DNA from: Verticillium longisporum
Taxonomy: Eukaryota; Ascomycota; Sordariomycetes; Glomerellales; Plectosphaerellaceae
DNA length: 64,000 nucleotides
Assembly (NCBI GenBank): GCA_019188255.1
Contig: JAETXT010000003.1
Coordinates: 868,001-932,000 of the forward strand
Direction of reading: 5' to 3'
In this document: one piece after another, positions 46,087-59,047 of the stretch
How positions within the stretch are numbered: position 1 is the stretch's first letter
How the letters are laid out: each line of letters opens with the position of its first letter
Translations under genes and position numbers: made by a program
Notes under the pieces: generated by a model
Databases searched by the model: none
Told to the model about the DNA's origin: nothing
The model's input: the letters and a program-made list of their open reading frames with translations, nothing else

Positions 46087-49000
46087 ATGTCGATACGTAA
46101 CAACCCTTTTGCAAGAATGGCCTCGGCCTCAGCCTCGCCTTCCCCAGGACCAGGCGACAGTCGGCCAAAGTCCACACTTTTCTCTTCACCTTCGCCGCTT
46201 TCCAATGTCTCGACGCCGACGGGCCATGCACGCACACAATCACATACATCCTTCAACCCCCTTGGCATCAGCGGGCGGGTCGCATCGGCATTCACGGAGT
46301 GACTCGCGGAACGGCACGCCTCTGTCCAATACCTTTGCGCCGTCGTTCATCAAGACGGAAGAAATGCAGCGCGGTACCGGGGCCGACGCAGTAAAAGGCA
46401 TTGAGGGCGAGAATGACTTCTCTGGCAAACGCTATGTATGGCTTAAGGACCCGCAGACAGCATTCGTCAAAGGTTGGGTTGTAGAAGAACTGGGCAAGAA
46501 CACACTTTTGGTCCAATGTGACGATGGGACAGTGAGTGAACCGAGTGCTCGCAACCACGGAGATGCTAATCCACGTCGCAGCAACGCGAGGTCGACGCCG
46601 ACAGCGTCGACAAGGTCAACCCTGCCAAGTTCGACAAGGCAAACGATATGGCTGAATTAACACACCTGAATGAAGCATCGGTCGTTCACAACCTTCAAAT
46701 GCGATACCAAGCCGACCTGATATACACATACTCTGGCCTCTTCCTCGTCACAGTCAATCCCTACTGCCCACTACCAATCTATACCAATGAATACATCAGT
46801 ATGTACAAAGGCAGGAGCCGCGAGGATACGAAACCCCACATCTATGCCATGGCCGACCAGGCTTTCCGGAACCTTGTAGAAGAAGGCGAGAATCAAAGTA
46901 TTCTGGTGACGGGAGAGTCAGGCGCTGGCAAAACCGAAAACACCAAAAAGGTCATTCAGTATCTCGCCGCCGTTGCGCACTCAGAGTCTCCGGTCAAGGC
47001 TCGATCTCAGCAGTCCAACCTCTCTCAGCAGATTCTTCGGGCGAACCCAATCCTCGAAGCGTTCGGCAACGCGCAAACAGTCCGAAACAACAATTCTTCT
47101 CGTTTTGGCAAATTCATCAGAATTGAATTCAATCGCAATGGCTCGATCGCTGGCGCGTTCATTGACTGGTATCTTCTCGAGAAGTCACGAGTTGTCGGAA
47201 TCAACTCACATGAACGCAACTATCATATTTTCTACCAGCTCCTGAAAGGCTCCGATCGAGCCATGAAGCAAGATTTTCTTCTGGACGGGCTGGACGTTGA
47301 GGATTTTGCGTATACTCGTAATGGCCACGATACAATCACCGGAGTCTCGGACCGTGCCGAGTGGGAGTCGCTCATAGAGGCATTCGACGTTATGAACTTC
47401 TCCGAAAAAGATCAGTCTGCTATTCTTCGTACAATTGCTGCTATCCTGCACCTCGGAAACATCTCAGTTGTCAAGGAAAGCCGTGCCGCCGATCAAGCAA
47501 GGCTGGCCTCCGATGCAAAGGAGCAAGCCGCGAAGGTCTGCAAGTTGCTCGGAGTTCCCCTGGAACCATTCCTCAAGGGCCTCCTTCACCCAAGAGTTAA
47601 GGCTGGTCGGGAATGGGTTGAGAAAGTGCAAACACCCGAACAAGTTCGGCTTAGTCTCGATGCTCTCGCCAAAGGTATCTACGAACGCGGCTTTGGTGAC
47701 TTGGTCACTCGCATCAACCAACAGCTTGACAGAACCGGCATGGGCCTCGACGACTCGCACTTTATCGGCGTGTTGGATATCGCTGGTTTCGAGATCTTTG
47801 ACGACAACAGCTTCGAGCAACTGTGCATCAACTACACAAACGAAAAGCTGCAGCAATTCTTCAACCATCACATGTTCGTGCTTGAGCAAGAGGAATACGC
47901 TCGCGAACAGATTGAGTGGCAGTTCATCGACTTCGGACGTGATCTACAGCCTACGATTGACCTCATTGAGGTTTCGAATCCCATCGGCATCTTCTCGTGC
48001 CTCGATGAAGACTGCGTCATGCCTAAAGCCACCGATAAATCGTTCACTGAGAAGCTCAACTCGTTGTGGGACAAGAAGTCAAACAAGTACAGATCCTCCC
48101 GACTCGGCCAGGGCTTCGTGCTCACACACTACGCCGCCGAGGTTGAGTACTCAACACAGGGCTGGCTGGAGAAGAACAAGGATCCATTGAACGATAACAT
48201 CACGCGGCTGCTTTCGGAATCCACCGACAAGCACGTTGCCAACCTCTTCGCTGATTGCGCCGATACAGACAACGATGCCACTGGTGGTCGAAGCCGCGTC
48301 AAGAGAGGTCTGTTCCGCACCGTCGCCCAGCGACACAAGGAGCAGCTGCACAACCTGATGACCCAGCTCCATTCAACGCATCCCCATTTCGTTCGGTGTA
48401 TTCTGCCTAACCACAAAAAGAAGCCGAAGCAATTCAATGGGCCCTTGGTGCTGGATCAATTGCGATGCAATGGTGTTCTAGAGGGCATCCGCATCGCGCG
48501 AACTGGTTTCCCGAACCGTCTCCCCTTCGCAGAATTCCGCCAGCGTTACGAGGTGCTCTGCCGAGATATGCCACATGGGTACCTCGAGGGCCAGGCTGCT
48601 GCTGCCTTGATGTTGGACAAGCTCTCACTGGACAAGACACTTTACCGCGTAGGCCTTACGAAGGTCTTCTTCCGTGCTGGTGTCCTTGCTGAGTTGGAAG
48701 AGCAGCGCGATGCACTGATCACCGACATCATGGCAAGGTTTCAGTCTGTGGCTCGAGGTTACATCCAGCGCCGGATTGCCTTCAAGCGACTGTTCCGCAC
48801 CGAAGCAACGCGAATTGTGCAAAGAAACTTCCATGTCTACCTCGACTTAGTAGATAGTCCCTGGTGGCAGCTGCTCGTCAAAATGAAGCCGCTTCTCGGG
48901 GCAACTCGAAGCTCCACTGAGGTGAAGAAGAAGGACGCAATGATTCGACAACTCCACGACAAAATCCAACAAGAAGCTTCAGACCGTCAGAGGCTGGAAG

Positions 49001-52000
49001 ATGAGAGGAGAAACGTTCATACCGAGATGCTTCGTGTTCAGAAAACGCTTGAGAGCGAGAGAGCTCTGGCTCTTGATAAAGAGGAGATATTTAAACGCCT
49101 GCAACTGCGCGAAACCGAACTTGAGGAGAAGCTTGCAGGCGCTATCGACGACCAAGAGCGCCTTGAGGATCAGCTGGACGATCTGCTCGCTGCCAAGAAA
49201 CTAGCTGAGCAGGATGTCGAAAAGTATCGATCACAGCTCGAGCAGGCTGCCTCACTCATTGCTCGTCTTGAGGATGAAAAGGCACACCTCTCCAGGCGCA
49301 CTGTCGAGCTTGAAGCATCCATCGAGGAAACCTCCCACAAGCAATCGGAAAGGAGTGAGCAAGAAGCAGCCTTGGAAGATGAAATCAAGATGCTTCAAAG
49401 TCAGCTCGCACTTAAGGATAGAAAAGCTCGGGACCTGGAAGGCAAACTGCTCCAGGTTGACCAGGACCTGGGCGTCAAGCTCATGTCGACGCAGAAGGAC
49501 TTGCAATCAGCCAAATCCAAAGAATCGCAGCTCCTTCACGAGAACCGGAACATACAGCAGCAGCTCTCCCAACTCTCCAAAACATCGACCGATTACGAGG
49601 ACCTTGTTCGTAAGAAGGAAAGTGAACTTACTTTCATCCGAAGCGAGAACAAGAAATATGAACTGGAGCGACGCTCGTTCGAAGAACAGAAGAAGGCGAT
49701 GGCTGCAGACAAGGAAAAGATATCCTCTAGGCTACACGATGTTCAAGCCGAAATCACGGCTATGAAAACGCAGAAGTTGCAACTCGAACGAGAAGCCGAA
49801 GATGCCAAGAAGCTACTTGAGGCACGCCTTTCTGAAGACGCGCAGGCTGACGAGAACCGCCAAATTCTCGAATCTCAAATCAAGGATCTCAAGGACCAGC
49901 TGTATGGCGTTCAGGTGGAGCTGAGTCGAGAACGACAGTCTCGTGACGACGTTCTGCTGCTCAGTGACCACAAGTACAACGCGTTGAAGGAAGAATTCGA
50001 GAGTTTGAACGAGTCCAAGATCATCATCGAAAAGGAGCTCTATGTTCAACAAGATACGTTGCGCAGAACCATGGAGGCTCGTGCGACGGCGGAATCAGAG
50101 CGAGATGAGGCTCGACAGGAAATCAGACGTCTCCGAGTGGCCAAGACGCAAGCGGAGGAGGCACGTATCCAGGCAGAGGTGGCTGGAGAGCGAGCCGTGT
50201 CGCGCGTCGCTCGGGAACGTGAGGAGAGTCTCCGCGGGGACTTGACTGCTGCCCAGGAACGTCTGACTTGGTTTGAGGAAGAGTGTGCAAAGCTCAACCA
50301 CCAAGTAGAAGATCTCAACAAGCTCATCTTGTCGTCAGGAGAGTTCGGTCTCAAGAATGACCAGGCTAAAGAAAGACTCGAGCGTGAGCTCACCACGGTC
50401 AGAAGCCGACTAACAGCATCCGAAAACGACAACAGGGCGTTACTCAACAAGCTGCAACAGAAGGGTCTTGAAATCGCACGCTCCACGTCAAGGGCCAGCG
50501 ACGCTTCCCGTGGGCAGGTTCTTTCTTTGCAGCGTGAGAAAACCCGCGTTGAGGAGCAGAACGTTAAGCTCAACAAGCAACTTGGCGACGCACAACTCAA
50601 GATCGCTGGCCTGGAAAAGAAGGCAGAAAAGTTGCAGCTTAACGTGGAGGATCTCAACCATGAAGTTGCCAGGGAGACCAAACAGTCACGCAATGCCGAG
50701 AAGGCTACGTCGACCTCAGCTGCTCAACTCGCCGAAGTGAACCGGGCTCTGGATTCGGAGAAACAGCTCCGTGGCCAAGCTCAAAGCACAGTTCGGACGC
50801 TGCAATCGACTTTGGATTCCAGAGAGAAGGAGCTGGAGGAGCTGCGTACTCAAATGTTGCAAATCCTCAAGACCGTGGAGCCTGATGCCATGCCTCCCAT
50901 GCAGGATGACAGCACTCAAGACCGGAATATTGCGCGAAACTTTGACCTTGTCCGCAAGGTGGAGGATTTGCAGCAAAATCTTCGCGTACAGGCTACAGCA
51001 AGGGCCAATGCCGAATCGCAGCTTGCCGATCTACGCGCAACACGGTCTGAATCGCCCATGCGGCCGAAGCTTGAGGAGATCCATCCTAACGAGGCTCCCT
51101 TCACCGGTTCGCCAACGCAAAGGCGGTCAAAGGTACACACGCGGAAGATCTCCAACACCTCGACTCCCACTCGTCGGCACGCGCCCATTGATAATGAAGG
51201 TCTCGATTCGGCTCGCTCGGACCGCACTGCAGATCTCTTAAGCTTCAACAACCGTATGGATCTGAAGACTGAGGTCGAGGAGCTTCAAAACCAGCTACAG
51301 TTGGCTCATATGCAGAACCGTCATCTTCAGAGCCAAGTGGACCGCAGCACGCCCGTTCCAGAGACGTACTCTGACGAAAGCCCTTCCATGCGTCGCATGC
51401 AAAAGCTAGAACAGGCCAACTCACGACTCCACGGTATGCTCGACGACTCGACTGCCAAGGTCTCTGCTCTTGAAAGGAGCATCCGCAGCGGAGAACTTTC
51501 GCTGCGCGACATCCAGACCCGCTCACACGAGGAGATTCTTGATGTGCTCAACAGCCAAGAGGGTTCACGAAGGTGTCTGCTGCATAGCCACAAGAGCGCT
51601 GTCTCGGAGCTCACCGGGGTGGAGACCTACTTTGCGAAGATGCGTCATGAGCGAGCCTGCCTTGAAGTCGGGCTACGCGCCTCCAAGTCCGTCCTGCAAG
51701 AAATGACCATGGCCAGAGAGCAAGAGGCCGCCAGCCGCAGCCAGTTGCTGGAAGAGTTCTCTGATCTTCAGATTCGCCTAGATACCGAGACTTCGAAGCT
51801 GGCAGATCTATCGTCGAGCCTCAACCTCTACAAGGGCCGCTCTGACGAGTACTTCAGCAAGCTTGAGCAGGCTGAGATTGCTGTGCTCAAAGCCAGCCGG
51901 GCTGAGCAGTTCGCGAAGGCCCAGGCTCGAGAGGCAGAAGAGACATGCGCGGAAGCGATGGCGGAACGCAAGAAGATGGATGGCATCATCGAGGACCTTC

Positions 52001-53404
52001 AGCGCCAGAGCCAAAGACTTGAGGAGAAGGTGGAGGATGTATCGACTGATCTCGATGCCGCAATGCAAGCCAAGAGGAGACTGCAACACGAGCTTGAAGA
52101 CTACCGAAACCAGAGAGCCAACGAAATCGAGGACAAGGAATCAAGCCTGGAACAGACACGTAAAAAGTACCAGGCCGAGTTTGCGACTCTCACGAAGGAG
52201 CTTGACTTAGCTCGCGAAGAGAAGCTATTCAAGCAGGCGGAGATCACTCGCCTTAGGGAGGAGTTGGATGACCTTCGATCCAAGTGGGATGATGAGGTTC
52301 TCAACAGCTCAACTTGGTCAAAGGAGAAGGCGCGACTCGAGTCGACTCTGGCCGACGTTGTCTCTTCCCGCGATGAAGCCGTCAACGCCCATGGCGAGGC
52401 TCAGAGCAAGGTGGTGTCACTCCTCTCGCAAGTCCGGACGCTTCGCACGTCTGTCGACGATGTGACCTCGGAGCGGGACCTGCTCATCCGAGAGAAACGC
52501 AGTCTTGAGGCACGTTTCGAGGAGGCTAAGGCTGGCCTTGAGGATCTCGCCAAGGATGATAGCCCGTCACTCCGGGATGCGGCCAACGCTGACAAGGAGA
52601 TTTTGGATCTCAAGTCAAGCTTGGCGCAAAAGGAAGATATCACAGCTGCAGCGATTGAAAAGATGAGGCGCGCTGAGTCGCTTGCCGCTGAGATGCAGAA
52701 GGAGGCTATGGTCGAGCGTGAGACCAGCGCCCAGCTGCAGAAGGCCAAGGCAGCCCTGGAGAAGTCTCTCAACGAGGTGCAGATCAAAGTGGTTGACCTG
52801 GAGACCAAGGGGTACTCCAGCGCCAGCAACGACATCAAATTCTTGCACAAACGTATCCAAGAGGTGAGTGCAATGTTTCCAGAGAGATTTTACAACGATG
52901 CAGGACACTGACCTGAGTTTGCTGCAACAGCTGGAATCGCAACTCGAAGACCAGGAAACGGAGAGGTCCAAGTCGCAACGATCGGTGCGTAACGTTGACC
53001 GTATTGTCAAGGACTTGCAAAGCCAGATCGACCGCAAGGACAAGCAAAACTCGCAACTGTCAGACGATGTTTCGCGGATGCGTGACAAGGTCGACAAGCT
53101 GCTGCAAACCATTGAGGAATTGCAGTCGGCTGAATCTGCGATCGAACTGGCGGCTCGCCGGGCGGAACGCGAGCTTCGCGAGGAGAAGGAGAGAGCCTTG
53201 CGTCTCGAGAGGGAGGCAGAAGGCCTACGATCGATGAGGATGGAGATGGGGTCCGTCATGGGCGGTAGCATGCGCACGCGTGCTCCACCCAACATGTGGC
53301 GGACGGGCTTTGGTATTGACGATGATAGGAGCTCCATGATCGACGTGCCTAAGCGGAAGAGCAGCATTAGTCGTGCGCCGAGTCTGACCAAGGGGTTCCT
53401 GTAA
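46087..53404 (+). CDS. Class II myosin heavy chain
   Basis: Conventional myosin for the contractile ring and septation. Exons 46087-46531, 46582-52863 and 52931-53404, with introns of 50 and 67 bp; about 2,399 residues. The motor domain shows GESGAGKT (about 259), switch I NNNSSRFGKF (about 317), switch II DIAGFE (about 546) and the actin-site segment LMTQLHSTHPHFVRCI. An IQ-like helix (ARFQSVARGYIQRR) is followed by about 1,500 residues of coiled-coil rod and a short non-helical tail ending SLTKGFL. The head starts with an SH3-like region (KRYVWLKDPQTAFVKGW). One anomaly: in the disordered N-terminus the frame of MSIRNNPFAR must shift by +1 between about 46255 and 46285 to reach LSNTFAPSFIKTEEM; no intron fits, and the exon lengths sum to exactly one base too many. 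A base-call error is the simplest explanation. Fungal class II names include Myo1, Myo2 and MyoB. Confidence 0.93.
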
Positions 53405-53985
53405 GAAGATGAGTGGTAGTGAACGGAGCGCATAACTGTATGGCTGGAAGGGAGGGATAAGGTGTTCTTTAATGGTCCATTGGCGTTTTTGGGGCTTGCA
53501 TTCGAGGCCTGGTCAGATTCACGCAGGGAAGCAACCCTGCCGAGATCCAAGACTGGTTGACATCGGCGGGAACTGGATCGGACATGGAGGCAGGACGGCG
53601 TATTGAGGCCTGAAGACGAACACGGGTTTGGGCCTCGGTTTAGCCATGGCGGCTGCTTGGTTGCGCCGTCTGTTTGTGTTTTTGCAACGCATGATCATTC
53701 AGGATAATGAGAGCATTGAACTACGTGCCTTTTGACGGGATGTGTTGATGAATGTGTTGATGATTCGCCGGCTCGCCGTTACACTATGGGATGCCGGTAG
53801 CCGCCCGGTTCGTGTGGTGGAGGATCCGGCTGCCTGCCTCGCAAGACCGAGCGAGGTGAGGGGCAAGCAGCGATGTCGCCCTTTGTCTAAATTGCCACGA
53901 GGTTTCCATCTCCTCTTGATGCTATACATGTTTTCCGTCCGCGTGAACTATCCATCTTCATCGTCGAGCCCCGCGCAACACCAAG
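53405..53985. other. Intergenic stretch
   Basis: 3' flank of myosin and upstream region of the next plus-strand gene. Nothing further was seen. Confidence 0.55.
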
Positions 53986-55043
53986 ATGCCAAGCATGACC
54001 GAGTCTGACATTCGCCGCATCGTCGCCGAGACGGTAGCCTCCCTCCAACTGACGGCGCCGCCTCGAGGCGTCTCGCACCTGCCGATTTCTCGCCGCAGCT
54101 ACGACAGGGCCGGCTACGGGCACGGGTCCGGCTATGGGGATGACGAAGACGGGATCGTGACGGTCGACTCGGACTCGGAAACTTCGACCTCGGATTCGGC
54201 CTGTTCGAGCTGCTGCTGCTGCTGCTGCTCTTCGTCCGACGACGAGGACGGGTCGAGCTGTGGCGCAGGTGACGATGCGTGCGGCGGGCATGAACGCGGA
54301 AGAAGGAGAAGATTCAGCAAAACGTCGGCGACGGAGAGCAGGAGGGACAAGGGTATTTTTGACTGCTCGCCTGCGCTCAGAAAGGGGGATTGGGGTGGCC
54401 GGGTTGAGGGCGTTGTGCGGTATCCGGGCGAGGTGAGTTCTACTTTTTGTCTGCCCCGTCGAACCCTGTCCCTGAGGTAAATGGGCTGAAGGGATGAAGA
54501 GCTGACTTGGGTACGGAACAGCGCGATCCCAGTAGATGGGGGGTTCTGCTCTCCAGAGGAGCTGATCAGTCTACACGCACGGGTCGCGATGATGGGAGAG
54601 CAGAGAGGCCCACCGCCTCATGCTGCCGCCGCGGAGGGGACAGAGAACGGATTGGGAGGGAGAGGACGAGGGAGAAACCCAACAGATCTCGGACAGGCGG
54701 CCACGGAAACAGGGGAAGCATCGAGGATGGTCGCGAACACGTGCTCAAAGGGATGCGGCTGACAAGCAGGGTTACGGAGACGGTGACGAGGCAGGCTCCC
54801 GCGAGAGAAGTCCTGGTTGGTACAAAGCGCGAAAAATGTAGAGACGCATCACCTGACCGGTGGCCTAGGGATGGTTCTGTTGAGCGCTTGCGTCCAGTAT
54901 CGATATCACCGCGCGAGGAGGAGCCCCCAAGAGCAGCGCCACGGTCGAGATCAAGGGTGCGTTGGGCGGATTTAGAGCCTTCAAGAGAAGAAGTCAGACT
55001 CCCGGTCAGAAGGCCGGTCGGCGACGATCGGGGTCGGGAATAG
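53986..55043 (+). CDS. Unknown protein with Cys run and charged Arg-rich half
   Basis: Two exons (53986-54432 and 54522-55043) are joined in phase 0 across an 89-bp intron (GTGAGT, GCTGAC branch, GGAACAG); the product is 322 residues. An amphipathic N-terminal helix (ESDIRRIVAETVASLQL) is followed by an Asp/Ser-rich acidic part containing CSSCCCCCC (73-81), encoded by a TGC repeat, and further isolated cysteines. The second exon is Arg/Glu/Ser-rich, ending in a segment with RSRSRVRWADLEPS. No signal peptide or membrane helix is seen. The family is not recognised, and the role is unknown. It is convergent with the annexin gene, 175 bp away. Confidence 0.6.
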
Positions 55044-55218
55044 CTGCATTCGTTCTTATCTCTGCCGCCCTTGATCCAGCAGGGGGCTAGATGCCTGTAA
55101 TAATGCTCCGGCATGGCCGGCTTAATCTGACTTTCAAGAGACTTTGCAACCCATCATTACGACATGCCCAGTCCTTCATTTCACGTCAAATCGCCTTTCT
55201 GTCCTCCGCCAAGCACTC

Positions 55219-57467
55219 TCACCGTACCTGAACCCTTTCTACACTCTTCACATCATTCGGCATGCGATAGATGCACAGCTCGTGGCAAAACTGACCCCAC
55301 TCACCACTCGTTCCCTCCCGGACCGCCTCTTGCAGGTCAACGCGGTAGCGCTCACGGTACGCCCGCTTGATGGCCTCCATGTGCGCATGGTCCCAGTGGT
55401 AACGTACTAAGCGCGAGATGAGCAGGTCTTTGCGCAAGCCGTCACGCTTCGAGGCTGTCAGTGCGTGGTTCAGCAGCAGCGCATCGCGAACAGGCTTGTT
55501 GATGACGCCATTCAGAATGTGCGCCAAGAGTTCGCCCTGAAATTCTGCAGTCAGCATGGCCGTAATCACACATGACACCACCCATCCTTGGAGGTCACAA
55601 CGGAGGACTTACCACGAGGTTTCCGCTCTTCTTCAGCGCGTCTCGCGCAAAGTTGGTGCGGTATGCACGCTCGTAGGTCTTGAGAACCTCGCGAAGGTGC
55701 TCGTCGCTGCGCTGCACAACAATGCCGATCATGAGTGACTCGCCGCCTTTTTCGCTCTTGACTGCACGGCGCAAATCGTCGACATCCTGGTCCACGAGGT
55801 GGAAGTCCAGAGGCAAACGTCGACCATATTGATCGACGTCGTCCATGCGGCGCTCGTCGAGGACCATGAGAACGGCCTTCTTGAACTTGTCCTCCTTGAG
55901 CTCCGTCTTCATACACTTTGTCAGACTATTGTCGTACTTCTTATCGCTGAAAGAGTCCTTGATCAGACGTATTTCGTCATTGGAACGACCCATCAAACTC
56001 TCAATCAGCAACTCCCGCCGCGTCTTGTCGCCCTGATACCAAAAGTTCGCCCAGTAGGCCTCGCTTTCCCAGCGGCCAAGGGCCACAGCATAACAAGCCT
56101 TCATCAAGCTCGGGTCAGCCCTTGAGGCGTGAGCGAATGTGCTTGGCAATGTTGACGCCCTTGCGATCGGCGCCCGTCTTGACAATCGATTTGTACTCCG
56201 TCCTCAGCTCCATAATCTGCTCGTGGCTCAGGCCGGGCAAAATTTCGATTAGAGGGTTCGTGTCAGGCGCGCTGTCCTTCTTCGTACCCTTGAGTGCGTT
56301 GGCAAGGCGAGTCGCGTTATCTTCGGGGTCGTCATGGAAACGGGCACGGCGTCTCCGCGTGCCGCGCTCGTCATCCGAGCCAAGGGGTGAGAGGGGCTCC
56401 ATCACGTTCGGCCCGGCGTTGGAAGCAAGCAGCAGAGGTGACGGCATTGGCGACATGTCTTGGTAGGTGCCGCGGTAGGATTCGAGGAGGGGTGACCCAG
56501 GAGCGGCAGCTAGAGTCATGCCTGCAGCAGGGGCGTGGGCGTTGTTGACGGACAGAGAAGACATGCGCTGATGCGGCGGCTGAGGTGACCTGTCGCGGCG
56601 GCCGCTTCGGCGATCACCGCCGCCGGGCTCGACAGTCAGAACGTTGCTCGACGTGTCGCTCCGGGACTCGCCATAATACTGCTTCTGCCGTGAGGGCCCA
56701 GGAGACGGCGGGGCCTGAGAGTATCTGGTGGCCGGATTGGGGCTTGCGTCTCGACGTCCGTAGGGGTCCGCGCCATAGGTCAAGTCATCCTCATCCTTGC
56801 GCTTCTCGTAGCCGCGTTGGCTCTTGTCGTCAACCTGGCCGTACTGGTATTGCGGCGGCTCGGCGTACTTGTATTGGCTAGGAGGGGAAGAGGGTCGTGG
56901 CGACTTGGCGCGGGAAGTACGCTGGTCGCGGTCGCGATCATCAGGGCCTGCGCGGCTGCTGGGGCGGGCGTACTTTTGAGGCAGGTACTTGAGCTTGTCG
57001 TCGTCAATGGGTCGTGAATCCCTGCTGTCCCTGGGCTCAGCCGTGCGAATGCGAGGCTCCTCGGGCCGGTCACGAGGGTTGCGGGCATCGGGGTAGTAGC
57101 TGCCAGGACCACCAGCTGCTGCGGGCGAGACGGGGCGACCATAGCCGGGGGACGCTGGTGCGCGGTTGTCGTAGCCGTACATGGAGCGGCTCCCGGGGAA
57201 GAGGCTCTCGTCTTCAGGGTAGGGGATGCCGCCAGCGGAAGAGACACCAGGTGCGCCTGGAAAGGCACCGGGAGGTTCGGGCGCTGCTTGGTCGCCTCGG
57301 CGGGCGAGTGCATATCGGTCGCGCTCGTCGAGATCGTCCTCGGGGTACGCGTAGCTCGGCTCGCGTGCCTCCATTATGTGCGGCACGGCCGGGCTGCGAC
57401 TGCGCTCTCGACGGCCCGGTGAACGGGAGCGGGTCCGTCTCCCGCGATCGTCGACCTGGAGAGACAT
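55219..57467 (-). CDS. Annexin with long Pro/Tyr/Arg-rich N-terminus
   Basis: A calcium-dependent phospholipid-binding protein of the fungal annexin XIV type. Exon 1 (57467-55613) and exon 2 (55536-55219) are joined across a 76-bp intron (GTAAGT to TTTCAG) in phase; about 723 residues. The first 430 or so residues are disordered (RSRSPGRRERSRSP, YKYAEPPQYQYG). The annexin core follows: repeat 1 (ATRLANALKGTKKDS...HEQIMELRTEY), a second with MKACYAVALGRWESEAYW, a third (LMIGIVVQRSDEHLREVLKTY), and a fourth in the last exon (DGLRKDLLISRLVRYHWDH, IKRAYRERY). Between AKHIRSRLK and ADPSLMKAC the frame shifts by one base at 56119-56121 (a GGG run on the coding strand). No intron fits, and exon 1 is one base longer than a whole number of codons. 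Otherwise the gene is intact, so an indel error is likely. Calcium-site residues look poorly conserved, as in many fungal annexins. Confidence 0.9.
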
Positions 57468-57941
57468 GGCAGTGAAGCGAGTGACAGGACTGATGGTTCG
57501 TTGTTGGCGAGGAAGCAATTGCCTGGGTCCGGCGCCAATCGTGGTCTCTTCGTGAGGACGTCAAGCGTCAGAGAGGATTTGGCGGGGCAATTTCTTGGGA
57601 GCTCCGGCGGAGATGAGGGGCAAGCGTCGCGTGGTACGTGCTGCCGGGACGTGCGGATTTAGCTCGCCACGTTTTGTGACACCTGGTCCGTGGACTATGA
57701 TCGAGGGATGTACTGAATCTCTCCCAGGCACAGGAGAAAGAGACAAAAGGGAATGGGGAGGGAGGAGAGTGAAGAGAAGGAGAAGAGATGCGAAACCCGA
57801 CCTGTGCGAGAAAGTGTCAGCTCCAACAATTGCCCCCTTCAAATCTCAGCCCAGGGCAGGCACATGCAGCAGGAAGGAGCCAGGAGCTGAGCTAAGGCAG
57901 GTAGGTAGGTGCCTTCCGGCCGGCGGCGGCAATAGTAGTAC

Positions 57942-57982
57942 CCAAGGCAAGGCAAGCCAAGGCAAGGCAAGCCAAGGCAAGA
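57942..57982. repeat. Tandem repeat, 15 bp x 2.7
   Basis: Copies of CCAAGGCAAGGCAAG in direct tandem (57942-57956, 57957-57971, then a partial copy). Confidence 0.85.
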
Positions 57983-58144
57983 GTATCCCGTCCCAGGTCA
58001 GGAGGCACCTGGCGCTTGGGCAAAGCACCCTTTGACCCCCCTCATTCAGCTGCGGCGGGCACGCGGGACAGTCCTCAGGTCCCGAGCACGATCGTCGGTC
58101 CATGGCGCCTGCCGCTAGGAAACAGATCAACACCGCCCACTGGG

Positions 58145-58210
58145 CCAAGTGGCACTTGGCTCGGTGTCCCAGTGCCACCGGGCCAAGTGCCACCGGGCCA
58201 AGTGCCACTA
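58145..58210. repeat. Palindrome plus 15-bp tandem repeat
   Basis: The palindrome CCAAGTG-G-CACTTGG (58145-58159) is followed by two perfect copies of AGTGCCACCGGGCCA (58171-58185 and 58186-58200) and a partial third. The same CCAAGTG core recurs in each unit. Confidence 0.85.
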
Positions 58211-59047
58211 AGCAAACAATGGCATTTCGAGACATGGAATGCGAAAACCTAATCGTGGGGCCTCAACCGTCCCAGCCTCTCGCCCAAAACGATGACACGC
58301 GTGTGCAGCGCTGCATCGCGCATCCCGATGGCGCCAGGTGCCGTGGCAGGGCGCTGACCTCTCACCTCGCTGCCTCTCTGCTGCTGGCCTGCTTGTTGAC
58401 CCTATAGGGCTTCGCGGGACCAGGATCAGCTCTTGAGAGAGGGGGGCTGACCCTCGATTGCCAGGGGAGGGAGGGAGAGAGGGGAGAGAGGGCCTCCTCA
58501 TTTCACTGCTTCGCCGTCCTCTTCTCTCCCTCGAACCCGAAGTCGGCGTCTCCTCCTTCGCGAACCTCAAAAGCTCGCTTCCTGCGACTCGTTGTCAGGT
58601 CGACCTCTCAAAGTCAAAAGATTCACTCGACTTCTTTGAGCTTTTGAGGCCCGGCCCAGCTCCAACGCGATGCGACGCGACGCAGCGCTTGCCACGTTGT
58701 CGCATGGTTGACTCCCACGCGACTCGCGCGACCATTGGGGCCTCATCTTGATCCAAGTCCTTGCGAAAGTCAAAAGAAATTGAGTGTCAAGGGTAAAAAT
58801 AAAAAAAGGAGACTGTCACAGTGACATCCGCCTGTCAATTGATTATACAATCCCCGCTGCCCCCCGACCCCCCGCCTCCCTTGTTTGATCTCACTCCATC
58901 TACGCCGACGCGCTTTCAGACCCGGTAACAGTAGTAGCGAAACCAAAATAGACTGCTGAAAAAAACAAAATAGCCGTGGATGGATGGATGGTATCGTAAG
59001 GAAAAGCCGCCGTAATGAAAGATCGTGTCCCACGAAAAACCCTCGGC

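Larger units (their letters stand above)
57468..59047. other. Intergenic stretch rich in short repeats
   Basis: Upstream of the annexin gene and downstream of the next minus-strand gene. It contains a TAGG repeat near 57901 and two 15-bp tandem repeats. No supportable gene. Confidence 0.5.
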
